Below are positions 1-6,557 of a stretch of 19,602 nt of DNA, piece by piece. The notes under the pieces were generated by a model. It was not told where the DNA came from, made no database searches, and saw only the letters and a program-made list of their open reading frames with translations. Each line of letters opens with the position of its first letter. Within the stretch, counting starts at the first letter, position 1. Made by a program: the position numbers and the translations under genes. The DNA comes from Bacteroidaceae bacterium (lineage in GTDB: Bacteria > Bacteroidota > Bacteroidia > Bacteroidales > CHK158-818). The stretch is from contig JAFUKV010000142.1 in assembly GCA_017467745.1 (NCBI GenBank), positions 1 to 19,602 of the forward strand, in the 5' to 3' direction.

Positions 1-46
1 CCACATTCGGATTACCCACGATATTTACAAATCCTGCTTTGTGCAT
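1..46 (-). CDS. era: GTPase Era, N-terminal fragment (cut by window edge)
   Basis: Reading the minus strand from the ATG at 46-44 gives MHKAGFVNIVGNPNVG, up to the window edge. GNPNVG is the first half of the Walker A/G1 loop (GxxxxGKS) of the Era family, and the segment before it matches the usual Bacteroidetes Era N-terminus. Era is a small GTPase with a KH domain that binds 16S rRNA and helps mature the 30S subunit at the membrane. The position directly after yceD-rpmF-fabH is where era is normally found in Bacteroidales. Only 15 codons are present, so the rest of the protein cannot be judged. A separate promoter is likely, because a terminator follows fabH and a TATATTTG box lies in the gap. 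Confidence 0.85.
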   Translation of the reverse strand, partial: MHKAGFVNIVGNPNV

Positions 47-140
47 ATATTCTGTTTCTTTTTATTACTACTCAACGAAATAGAAGACAAAAATAACTAA
101 AAAAATCGGTTATGGAAATGCCCCTGCCTGTCAGTTCTTG

Positions 141-148
141 CAAATATA
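141..148 (-). promoter_or_regulatory. Candidate -7 box for era
   Basis: The minus strand reads TATATTTG, which fits the Bacteroidetes -7 consensus TAnnTTTG. It lies just downstream of the fabH terminator and about 95 bases before the era ATG. I see no clear TTG at the expected -33 distance, so this is a moderate call. Confidence 0.35.
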
Positions 149-157
149 AAGATACAC

Positions 158-187
158 AAAAAAACGCATCTGTTTAGGATGCGTTTT
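158..187 (-). terminator. Intrinsic terminator after fabH
   Basis: A perfect 10-bp inverted repeat AAAACGCATC / GATGCGTTTT (161-170 and 178-187) has a 7-base loop. On the minus strand it continues into a run of seven T (plus-strand A at 158-164). It sits 22 bases past the fabH stop and separates fabH from era. Confidence 0.8.
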
Positions 188-208
188 CACAACATATATT
201 ATAATTTG

Positions 209-1201
209 TTATTTAGCGTCATAAGCCCATTTCAAGTATATCGCTCCCCATGTAAATCCGGCTCCGAAAGTAGTTAAGACAAGATTGTCTCCTTTTTTAA
301 GTTTACTTTCCCATTCGGCTAAACATATCGGTAACGTAGCTGCGCTGGTATTTCCGTACTTCTCGATATTTACCATTACTTTTTCTTCTGACAGACCCAT
401 CCGGCGGGCAATCGCTTCTATAATACGGCGATTTGCCTGATGCGGAACAAACCAATCTACCGTATCCATTGTTAGGTTATTGCGTTCCATAATATCCAAA
501 ACCGAAGCAGCCATGTCTGAAACAGCATACTTAAACACGATACGGCCTTCTTGATAAATATAATGTTCGTGCCGGTCTACATTCTCATGCGAGGCAGGAG
601 ATACCGAACCGCCGGCTTTCATCAACAAATGCGGTAATCCCACACCATCGGTATGTATTACGGCATCCATTACGCCTAACTTTTCTTCGGAAGGTTCTAA
701 CAATACGGCTCCTGCGCCATCGCCGAACAACGGACAGGTGCTTCTGTCCGAATAATCGGTCATGGACGACATTTTTTCGCAGGCTACAAGCACAACTTTC
801 TTGTATAATCCGCCTTTTACGAGCCCGGATGCAGTTTGTAATCCTACTAAAAATCCTGAGCAAGCAGCCTGTATATCGTATGCAAAAGCGTTTTTTATAC
901 CACATTTTTCTGAAATAATTGAGGCCGTAGACGGAAATCTGTAATCAGGCGTAGAAGTAGCGCATACAACAACTTCAATTTCCTCAGGTCGCGTTCCGGT
1001 CTTCCGGAGTAGTTCGTTTACAGCGCGATAACCCAATTCTGACGAACCTAATCCTTCTCCTTTTAAGATTCTACGTTCTTTTATTCCCACACGCGTCATA
1101 ATCCATTCGTCGTTCGTATCAACCATACGGGAAATATCCTCGTTCGTTAATACGTCTTCCGGCAAATAAGAGGCGACACCTGTTATTACTGCATTTTGCA
1201 T
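209..1201 (-). CDS. fabH: 3-oxoacyl-ACP synthase III (FabH)
   Basis: The 330-residue protein is FabH (KAS III), the cytoplasmic thiolase-fold enzyme that starts fatty acid synthesis by condensing an acyl-CoA primer with malonyl-ACP. The catalytic triad is visible: Cys114 in the AACSGF motif, His254 in VPHQAN and Asn284 in YGNTSAA. The C-terminal GAGFTWGA glycine-rich segment and the GDGAGAVLL segment are also typical. Length is normal for the family and no disruption is seen. It lies downstream of yceD-rpmF in the conserved order, but 126 bases with two hairpins separate it from rpmF, so transcription into fabH may be partly attenuated. Primer preference (acetyl, or the branched chains common in Bacteroidetes) cannot be read from the sequence. 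Confidence 0.97.
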   Translation of the reverse strand: MQNAVITGVASYLPEDVLTNEDISRMVDTNDEWIMTRVGIKERRILKGEGLGSSELGYRAVNELLRKTGTRPEEIEVVVCATSTPDYRFPSTASIISEKCGIKNAFAYDIQAACSGFLVGLQTASGLVKGGLYKKVVLVACEKMSSMTDYSDRSTCPLFGDGAGAVLLEPSEEKLGVMDAVIHTDGVGLPHLLMKAGGSVSPASHENVDRHEHYIYQEGRIVFKYAVSDMAASVLDIMERNNLTMDTVDWFVPHQANRRIIEAIARRMGLSEEKVMVNIEKYGNTSAATLPICLAEWESKLKKGDNLVLTTFGAGFTWGAIYLKWAYDAK

Positions 1202-1219
1202 AATTCTTTTTCTTATTTT

Positions 1220-1245
1220 AAAAATGCCCTAACTTCTGTTAGGGC
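1220..1245 (-). terminator. Terminator-like hairpin between rpmF and fabH
   Basis: GCCCTAAC (1226-1233) and GTTAGGGC (1238-1245) form a perfect 8-bp GC-rich stem with a TTCT loop. On the minus strand the stem is followed by ATTTTT, as in an intrinsic terminator. It ends less than 20 bases before the fabH ATG, so it could end the yceD-rpmF transcript, attenuate fabH, or act as an RNA processing or stability hairpin. Confidence 0.55.
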
Positions 1246-1266
1246 GTTTGTTGAATATACCTTTAT

Positions 1267-1310
1267 GATACGGATTCTCCGGTATAATATAAACCTTGAT
1301 AATCCGTATC
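1267..1310 (-). repeat. 10-bp inverted repeat in the rpmF-fabH gap
   Basis: GATACGGATT (1267-1276) and AATCCGTATC (1301-1310) are perfect reverse complements with a 24-base AT-rich spacer. The element starts 17 bases after the rpmF stop (minus strand) and comes before the shorter GC-rich hairpin at 1226-1245. It could be an RNA stem-loop or a protein-binding palindrome. The sequence shows the symmetry only. Confidence 0.5.
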
Positions 1311-1327
1311 ACACGGGTTATATTACA

Positions 1328-1513
1328 TTAAACCGCAGCTTCTTTTTCAATAGCTAACTTACCTCTGTAATAGCCGCATTCGCCACATACCGTATGGTAA
1401 ATATGCCAAGCGCCGCAATTCGGGCATACTGCCAACGTCGGAGCTACTGCTTTGTCATGAGTTCTTCTTTTAGCGGTTCTTGTTTTTGACTGTTTTCTTT
1501 TAGGATGTGCCAT
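1328..1513 (-). CDS. rpmF: 50S ribosomal protein L32
   Basis: The 61-residue basic protein is bL32 of the large ribosomal subunit. The N-terminus MAHPKRKQSK and the lysine/arginine-rich first 25 residues are characteristic. Four cysteines (Cys30, Cys33, Cys43, Cys46) make the zinc ribbon CxxC-x9-CxxC, so this is the zinc-binding (C+) form and not a cysteine-free paralogue. It starts 12 bases after the yceD stop and is almost certainly co-transcribed with it, as in most bacteria. Confidence 0.97.
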   Translation of the reverse strand: MAHPKRKQSKTRTAKRRTHDKAVAPTLAVCPNCGAWHIYHTVCGECGYYRGKLAIEKEAAV

Positions 1514-1525
1514 TTTCTTATTATA

Positions 1526-2107
1526 TTAATTATTATCTGTTATTTTCTTCAACTCGTCCCATCTCGGGTCGGTCGTATTATCATCTTCTTCCATTTCTTC
1601 TCCGTCTTCCTCGAATCCGTCTTCGGTATCCGCATCCTCTTCGTCTCCTATTCGGCGCGCCGTGTGTTTACGAAGTTTAAAAGACATTGCTTTATTGCAT
1701 TTTCCCGGAGCGTGAACATGTTTTAATGGAATCGTTAATGCAACGAATTCATATAAAAACCATGCCAAATTAATTTCTCCGTCTTCTTCGGGAATGATTA
1801 CTACATCGTCATTTTCTTCGCTGTATTCTTTTCCGAATTTCACATATAGATGCTCTTGTGTAGAGACTTCATAATCCATATCGTCCAAACACCGGTCGCA
1901 AGGAACTTGAACAACACCTGATATTTCGAAATTCAACTCGAAGATGTTCCCTCTGTTTTTCACCGTTAAAGCAACGTGAACATTACCTTTCTGAACTTCG
2001 GTCCCATCAATATCTTTAAAAAATTGATTCCCGAGTTCGTACTCATAATTATGAGTACCTAACGGCAAACCGATTAGGGGTAACTTATATAATTTAAACT
2101 TTCCCAA
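1526..2107 (-). CDS. yceD: YceD family protein (DUF177), 23S rRNA accumulation
   Basis: The 193-residue protein belongs to the YceD/DUF177 family, which is linked to 23S rRNA accumulation and ribosome assembly and is nearly always next to rpmF. Visible family marks are the CDRCLDDM motif with Cys70 and Cys73, the HAPGKCN segment with Cys137, and a very acidic linker at residues 155-177 before the conserved DPRWDEL segment near the C-terminus. The start chosen is TTG at 2107-2105. It gives MGKFKLYK, which fits the family's N-terminus as I recall it; an in-frame TGA lies just upstream and the next in-frame ATG is around residue 78. An out-of-frame ATG mini-frame overlaps this start. A well-formed Bacteroidetes promoter precedes the gene, leaving a very short leader. 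Confidence 0.9.
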   Translation of the reverse strand: MGKFKLYKLPLIGLPLGTHNYEYELGNQFFKDIDGTEVQKGNVHVALTVKNRGNIFELNFEISGVVQVPCDRCLDDMDYEVSTQEHLYVKFGKEYSEENDDVVIIPEEDGEINLAWFLYEFVALTIPLKHVHAPGKCNKAMSFKLRKHTARRIGDEEDADTEDGFEEDGEEMEEDDNTTDPRWDELKKITDNN

Positions 2108-2130
2108 TGCTCATAAGCGTTAAAACCCTG

Positions 2131-2163
2131 CAAAGGTACAAAAAATAATTATTCCGAATCAAA
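2131..2163 (-). promoter_or_regulatory. Promoter for yceD-rpmF
   Basis: On the minus strand TTTG (2163-2160) is followed after 21 bases by TACCTTTG (2138-2131), matching the Bacteroidetes -33/-7 pattern. The predicted start of transcription near 2124 leaves a leader of only about 17 bases before the TTG start codon. Confidence 0.65.
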
Positions 2164-2238
2164 TTTTATTCTCTTTTTATTTTCTCTATACCTTTTTCTT
2201 TTCAGCTTTTATGTGGCTTGAAATATTAACAGGGCAAA

Positions 2239-3348
2239 TTATACTTTCAAAAATATTTTTTTGCGGTATAATATGTAAAGAAATATCCAACATGTGGCGA
2301 TATAACAAACGGAACCTATAAATGGTTGTGCCGTTTCTGGAAATAATCCGATAAATCCGCCGAAAAAGAAATTAGATATTCCTGAAAAACTGACAATGCG
2401 TTGCGCCATGTAAATAGTAATGGAGTTCATCCCGATTACGACGAAAAATGTTGTCCATTTGCGCCAGCCTTTTACATCTACTAAATAATAGAATAAAGCG
2501 AACAGTAGGAACGATAATCCGCCTACGAAACAAACAAACGAGCTTGTCCATAAATTTTTATTGATAGGAAATGCGAAGTTCCACAATTGCCCTATTATTA
2601 CCAGAGCGATACCGATAACAGCCAAATAAACAACTTTTTTATTTTCCGAGATAATCTCTTTGCTTCGTACAATCTCTCCGGCAAACATACCCAGTAATGC
2701 AGTAACGATAGCCGGAGCCGTCGATAGCAAACCTTCCGGGTCGTGCACGCCCGGATATATCAACTTACCCGGAGTTATCATGCGGTCGATATATCCTACC
2801 CAACTGCCTTCTTTTGAAAACGGGTCAACGCCCGCTGCGGCATCCGGGACTGGTACAAACGCCAATAACAGCCAATACAAAATAAGAATTGCGGCGGATA
2901 TAATGACACGCGTTTTTGTTTTGGTATTCAAAAAAATCAAAGCCGCAAACATCCAAGCTAATCCGATACGTCCCAGTACGCTGCAACAACGCAAGTTTTC
3001 AAAATCGAATCGTAGCAGCCCGTTGTAAATCATACCGAACAATACTAATGTAAATCCTCGTCGGATGATATTTAAGTAAATGTTCTTTTCTGAATAGCCT
3101 TTTGACCGGCTATTGGCCAAAGAAAACGGAAATGAAATTCCGGCGATAAAAAGGAATAGCGGGAATATCATGTCATGCTGGGTAAAACCATGCCAAGACA
3201 CATGGTGCATTTGAGCGGCAATCGCTCCGAAAAACGCATTTGGAAAAAGCTCGTTCAACGCTACGAAAAATCCGGCTCCTCCCATAATAAAAAACATGTC
3301 GAATCCTCTAAGGGTATCTAACGACAATAATCTTTTCGATTGTTCCAT
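2239..3348 (-). CDS. DUF5009 / HGSNAT-like membrane acyltransferase
   Basis: This 369-residue polytopic membrane protein belongs to the DUF5009 family, related to heparan-alpha-glucosaminide N-acetyltransferase (HGSNAT) and the bacterial NagX/YeiB-like proteins. The N-terminus carries the signature RLLSLDTLRGFDMFF. The segment HHVSWHGFTQHDMIFP (residues 48-63) corresponds to the loop of human HGSNAT that holds its active-site histidine, so His49 is the likely catalytic residue. About ten hydrophobic segments follow, ending in a basic tail. Family knowledge suggests acetyl transfer across the membrane to an amino sugar such as glucosamine, perhaps in cell-wall recycling. The true substrate is unknown. 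It has its own promoter and no obvious functional partner nearby. Confidence 0.8.
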   Translation of the reverse strand: MEQSKRLLSLDTLRGFDMFFIMGGAGFFVALNELFPNAFFGAIAAQMHHVSWHGFTQHDMIFPLFLFIAGISFPFSLANSRSKGYSEKNIYLNIIRRGFTLVLFGMIYNGLLRFDFENLRCCSVLGRIGLAWMFAALIFLNTKTKTRVIISAAILILYWLLLAFVPVPDAAAGVDPFSKEGSWVGYIDRMITPGKLIYPGVHDPEGLLSTAPAIVTALLGMFAGEIVRSKEIISENKKVVYLAVIGIALVIIGQLWNFAFPINKNLWTSSFVCFVGGLSFLLFALFYYLVDVKGWRKWTTFFVVIGMNSITIYMAQRIVSFSGISNFFFGGFIGLFPETAQPFIGSVCYIATCWIFLYILYRKKIFLKV

Positions 3349-3412
3349 AGATTGATAGTGTTTGTTTGGATTATTAGATTCTTTTCCTTCTGAAATATAT
3401 ATTATCCAACAT

Positions 3413-3444
3413 CAAAAGTAATATATTTATTTGGAACTTAACAA
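3413..3444 (-). promoter_or_regulatory. Promoter for the DUF5009 gene
   Basis: The minus strand has TTG (3444-3442), a 21-base spacer, then TACTTTTG (3420-3413), a good match to TTG-N19-21-TAnnTTTG. The -33 element begins only four bases after the nrdG stop, so the gene probably has its own transcript beyond any read-through from nrdDG. Confidence 0.6.
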
Positions 3445-3447
3445 TTT

Positions 3448-3996
3448 TTATCGACGAAAATTATTGTCGCAGTCGGGATTCGCAGATTCAAGTGCTGTTT
3501 CGTAAGAGTATAATACCGTTGAGCCGGCAGACAAAGAGGCTTGCACGTCGATTAATCGCTGATTGGAACTCCCTCTGAACGGAAGTTGCTCATCGCGCAG
3601 GTTTTGTTCGTATCGGCCGTCTACCAAAACGTCTAAGTAGGGTAGTATTTGCGATAACCGTTCCGATTGTTTAATATCTTCATATTTCCACCCGGTATAA
3701 CACCAGATGTTTTTTCCGGTTTCCTCCTTTATTCTACGGGCTAATGTCGTAAAGGCTTCAACCTGAAAAATAGGGTCTCCTCCGCTGAACGTTACTTGGG
3801 CGAATTCGTCCGATTTAATTTTATCTAAAATATCGGCGACAGACATTTGGCGTCCTGCCTCAATGTCCCACGATTGCGGATTGTGGCATCCTGCGCATTG
3901 GTTGGGGCAACCGGCTGCGTAGACGGCCGTACGGAATCCGGGACCGTCTACTACCGTTTCTTCTATAATGTCTAAAACAGAAATCGTATCATTCAT
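3448..3996 (-). CDS. nrdG: Anaerobic ribonucleotide reductase activating protein NrdG
   Basis: This radical SAM activase cleaves S-adenosylmethionine with a [4Fe-4S] cluster to make the glycyl radical on NrdD. The cluster-binding motif CPNQCAGC supplies Cys30, Cys34 and Cys37 (CX3CX2C), followed by HNPQSWD, and the SAM-binding segment TFSGGDP is present. I start the protein at the ATG at 3996, giving MNDTISVLDI and 182 residues. Upstream in-frame ATGs lie inside the nrdD coding region and would add about 20 residues unlike the family. The start overlaps the nrdD stop by eight bases (ATGAATGA), a sign of translational coupling. The last ~20 residues (from about ALESANPDC) look less conserved and may be a lineage-specific tail. 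Confidence 0.95.
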   Translation of the reverse strand: MNDTISVLDIIEETVVDGPGFRTAVYAAGCPNQCAGCHNPQSWDIEAGRQMSVADILDKIKSDEFAQVTFSGGDPIFQVEAFTTLARRIKEETGKNIWCYTGWKYEDIKQSERLSQILPYLDVLVDGRYEQNLRDEQLPFRGSSNQRLIDVQASLSAGSTVLYSYETALESANPDCDNNFRR

Positions 3997-6196
3997 GGAT
4001 AACCCGATCTTTAAGTTCCGACAGTTTTGCATGGTTCCAACGTTCGGTTGTTCCAACTAAATAACCGGTTATCCGTTGTAATTTGTCTATATCCGTACTG
4101 CCGCATTCGGGGCAAGTTTTCAAATCGGCGTCAGCATTCTCATATCCGCATTGCATACAACGGTTTCGGTTATGGTTTACCGATCCGTAACCTATATTGT
4201 ATTTATCCATCATATCTACTACCGACATGATGGCTGCCGGATTGTGAGTTGCATCTCCGTCTATCTCTACGTAAAAGATGTGTCCGCCGCGCGTTAAATC
4301 GTGATAAGGCGCTTCTATCTCCGCTTTATGGCGTGCCGTACATTTATAATATACAGGTACATGATTGGAGTTCGTGTAATAGTCTCGGTCGGTTATACCC
4401 GGTAATATGCCGAACGATTTGCGGTCTTTCTGCGTAAATTTCCCGGAAAGACCTTCGGCCGGAGTAGCCAATACGCTATAATTGTGTTGATATTGTTCGG
4501 AAAACTGTGCGGCTCTGTCGCGCATATATGTAACGATGCGTAACCCTAACTGTTGCGCGTCGTGGTCTTCGCCGTGATGTTTTCCGACAAGAGCCACCAA
4601 GCATTCGGCCAACCCGATAAATCCGATACCCAAAGTTCCTTGATTTATTACCGGTTCAATCGTGTCGTTAGGTTTCAGTTTCTCGCTACCTATCCATAGA
4701 GCCGACATCAACAGCGGAAATTGCTTGGCGTAAGCTGTTTTCTGAAACTCAAACCGTTCGTGCAGTTGACGAGCCGTAATCTCTAATAATTCATCCAATT
4801 TGGCGAAAAATCTCTCGATGCGGGCTTCTCTCGATTTTATATTCATACATTCTATGGCCAGTCGCACGATGTTGATGGTAGAAAACGAAAGATTGCCTCG
4901 TCCGATAGATGTTTTCTGTCCGAAACGGTTTTCAAATACCCGTGTACGACATCCCATTGTGGCTACCTCGTATTTATAACGTTCCGGATCATCGGGACGC
5001 CAATCTTCGTGGTAATTGAACGTTGCGTCTAAATTCAGAAAGTTCGGGAAGAACCGGCGTGCCGTAACTTTACATGCTAACTGATAAAGGTCGTAATTTC
5101 TATCGGTCGGCAAGTAGCTTACTCCGCGTTTCTTTTTCCAGATTTGTATCGGGAATATGGCTGTTACGCCGTTGCCCACACCTTGATACGTGCTGTTCAG
5201 CAGTTCTCGGATGATACACCGCCCTTCGGCCGAAACGTCCGTTCCGTAATTAATAGAGCTGAATACAACCTGATTACCTCCGCGCGAATGAATGGTATTC
5301 ATATTATGGATAAACGCCTCCATAGATTGGTGTACCCTGCCGACTGTCCGGTTTATGGCGTGTTGCTTCATGCGGTCGTCTCCTGTCAGCCCGTCTAACG
5401 GTCGGGTCAAATAATCGTCTATCTCGATATTATATAAATGAGAATAATCTGCACCGTTCAACTGTTCCAAAACCTTAACTTCTTCAATGTAGCTTTTGCG
5501 AACGAACGGAGCCAGATAAAAGTCGAATGCCGGGATAGCCTGTCCTCCGTGCATTTCATTCTGGGCGGTTTCCAAAGATATACAGCCTAAGATGCTTGCC
5601 GTTTCAATACGTTTTGCAGGGCGAGACTCGCCGTGTCCGGCAAAAAAGCCGTTCCCCAATATTTTTTCTAACGGATGCTGCACGCAAGTAAGGCTTTTGG
5701 TAGGATAATAATCCTTATCGTGTATATGCAGATAACCTTGACTTACCGCATTCCGGGTTTGTTCGCTCAATAGGTAATCGTCGACAAACGGTTTGGTGGT
5801 TTCGCTCGAAAATTTCATCATCATTCCCGCAGGAGTATCTGCATTCATATTCGCATTTTCGCGGGTAACGTCGTTCGATTTCGTTTCAATTATCTCTAAA
5901 AACACATCGCGAGTTTTCGCTTTTCGGGCTATGCTTCGTTGATTACGGTAAGTTATGTATTTTTGAGCCACATCCTTTCGGCTACTTTTCATTAGCTCCA
6001 ACTCTACGCAGTCTTGAATGGCTTCTACGGTCATCTGTTCATTACCCCGACACACAATCCGGTCGGTTATCTGCCGTATCAATTCCATATCTTCACCCTT
6101 TTCCGTATGCAACATTGCCTTACGGATAGCGGTTATTATTTTTTCTTCATTAAAACCTACAATACGGCCATCCCGTTTTATTACCGTCTGAATCAT
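3989..6196 (-). CDS. nrdD: Anaerobic (class III) ribonucleoside-triphosphate reductase
   Basis: NrdD reduces ribonucleoside triphosphates to dNTPs without oxygen, using a glycyl radical. The 735 residues show an N-terminal ATP-cone regulatory domain (about 3-95, beginning TVIKRDGRIVGFNEEKI), the catalytic barrel with the likely thiyl Cys416 in ATMGCRTRV, a zinc site of Cys680, Cys683, Cys695 and Cys698 (CMQC and CPEC), and the glycyl radical motif RITGYL, in which Gly711 carries the radical. Length and order fit the family. It is coupled to nrdG by an 8-base overlap. A strong Bacteroidetes promoter lies 60 bases upstream, and further upstream there are inverted repeats that might bind a regulator such as NrdR or an oxygen or nitrosative stress sensor. 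Confidence 0.97.
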   Translation of the reverse strand: MIQTVIKRDGRIVGFNEEKIITAIRKAMLHTEKGEDMELIRQITDRIVCRGNEQMTVEAIQDCVELELMKSSRKDVAQKYITYRNQRSIARKAKTRDVFLEIIETKSNDVTRENANMNADTPAGMMMKFSSETTKPFVDDYLLSEQTRNAVSQGYLHIHDKDYYPTKSLTCVQHPLEKILGNGFFAGHGESRPAKRIETASILGCISLETAQNEMHGGQAIPAFDFYLAPFVRKSYIEEVKVLEQLNGADYSHLYNIEIDDYLTRPLDGLTGDDRMKQHAINRTVGRVHQSMEAFIHNMNTIHSRGGNQVVFSSINYGTDVSAEGRCIIRELLNSTYQGVGNGVTAIFPIQIWKKKRGVSYLPTDRNYDLYQLACKVTARRFFPNFLNLDATFNYHEDWRPDDPERYKYEVATMGCRTRVFENRFGQKTSIGRGNLSFSTINIVRLAIECMNIKSREARIERFFAKLDELLEITARQLHERFEFQKTAYAKQFPLLMSALWIGSEKLKPNDTIEPVINQGTLGIGFIGLAECLVALVGKHHGEDHDAQQLGLRIVTYMRDRAAQFSEQYQHNYSVLATPAEGLSGKFTQKDRKSFGILPGITDRDYYTNSNHVPVYYKCTARHKAEIEAPYHDLTRGGHIFYVEIDGDATHNPAAIMSVVDMMDKYNIGYGSVNHNRNRCMQCGYENADADLKTCPECGSTDIDKLQRITGYLVGTTERWNHAKLSELKDRVIHE

Positions 6197-6255
6197 ATCT
6201 GTGTTTTTGTTAAATTGTCGTTTTTAGAAATTTGTATATTTTGTTTTTGGTGGTA

Positions 6256-6287
6256 CAAATATACAAATAAACAACCTATATAATCAA
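6256..6287 (-). promoter_or_regulatory. Promoter for nrdDG
   Basis: On the minus strand a TTTTTG stretch (TTG at 6287-6285) is followed after 21 bases by TATATTTG (6263-6256). This is a near-ideal Bacteroidetes promoter. The transcript would start near 6249, leaving a leader of about 50 bases before the nrdD ATG. Confidence 0.65.
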
Positions 6288-6344
6288 AAAGTTTTTTGTT
6301 TTGGATAACTTTTTATGTGTAATTATTTTATAATATATTATATA

Positions 6345-6406
6345 TCAGAATGTTGTAATTTTAATTTGGAAACTTTTTATACAATAATGTTGTAAAAATA
6401 TTCTGA
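6345..6406. repeat. Nested inverted and direct repeats upstream of nrdDG
   Basis: TCAGAAT (6345-6351) and ATTCTGA (6400-6406) are perfect reverse complements. Between them, TACAA (6380-6384) and TTGTA (6390-6394) form a palindrome around TAATG. The 9-mer AATGTTGTA occurs twice (6349-6357 and 6386-6394), so TTGTA at 6353-6357 also mirrors TACAA at 6380-6384. The cluster begins about 60 bases upstream of the nrdD -33 element, a position suited to a transcription factor operator. The region is AT-rich, so part of the symmetry could be chance. Confidence 0.45.
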
Positions 6407-6454
6407 ATTAGGTAATTATGTGTATGCGGAAATGTTTAAGGCAAACGATTTTTT

Positions 6455-6485
6455 TTGATAGGAGATACCTTGCAGTTTACCTTTC
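6455..6485 (+). promoter_or_regulatory. Candidate plus-strand promoter for a short RNA
   Basis: TTG (6455-6457, end of a T-rich run) is followed after exactly 20 bases by TACCTTTC (6478-6485), one mismatch from TAnnTTTG. No protein gene follows on this strand. A transcript would begin near 6492, at an imperfect stem, and would run toward the 3' end of the GH76 gene in antisense. Confidence 0.3.
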
Positions 6486-6525
6486 TATACAGCTTTACAA
6501 GAATTAAAGTTCGAATAGTATAGAC

Positions 6526-6549
6526 AAAAAACAGGAAAGGAGTGTTTTT
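6526..6549. terminator. Weak bidirectional terminator-like hairpin after GH76
   Basis: AAAAACA (6527-6533) and TGTTTTT (6543-6549) flank GGAAAGGAG. The stem is nearly all A-T, followed by a T-run on either strand (six T on the minus strand). It lies eight bases past the GH76 stop. The low GC content makes efficient termination doubtful. Confidence 0.3.
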
Positions 6550-6557
6550 ATATTAGG

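Larger units (their letters stand above)
6289..6557. other. Gene-free gap between GH76 and the nrdDG promoter
   Basis: This very AT-rich stretch of about 270 bases holds no convincing protein gene. It contains the nested repeats at 6345-6406, a candidate plus-strand promoter at 6455-6485, an imperfect hairpin at 6485-6523, and a weak AT-rich hairpin at 6526-6549 just past the GH76 stop. Confidence 0.6.

Noticed and set aside
3448..4056. Longer NrdG frame starting at 4056
   Set aside because: The extra 20 residues lie wholly inside the nrdD C-terminal coding region and do not look like NrdG. The ATG at 3996 gives the family N-terminus and a coupled 8-base overlap.
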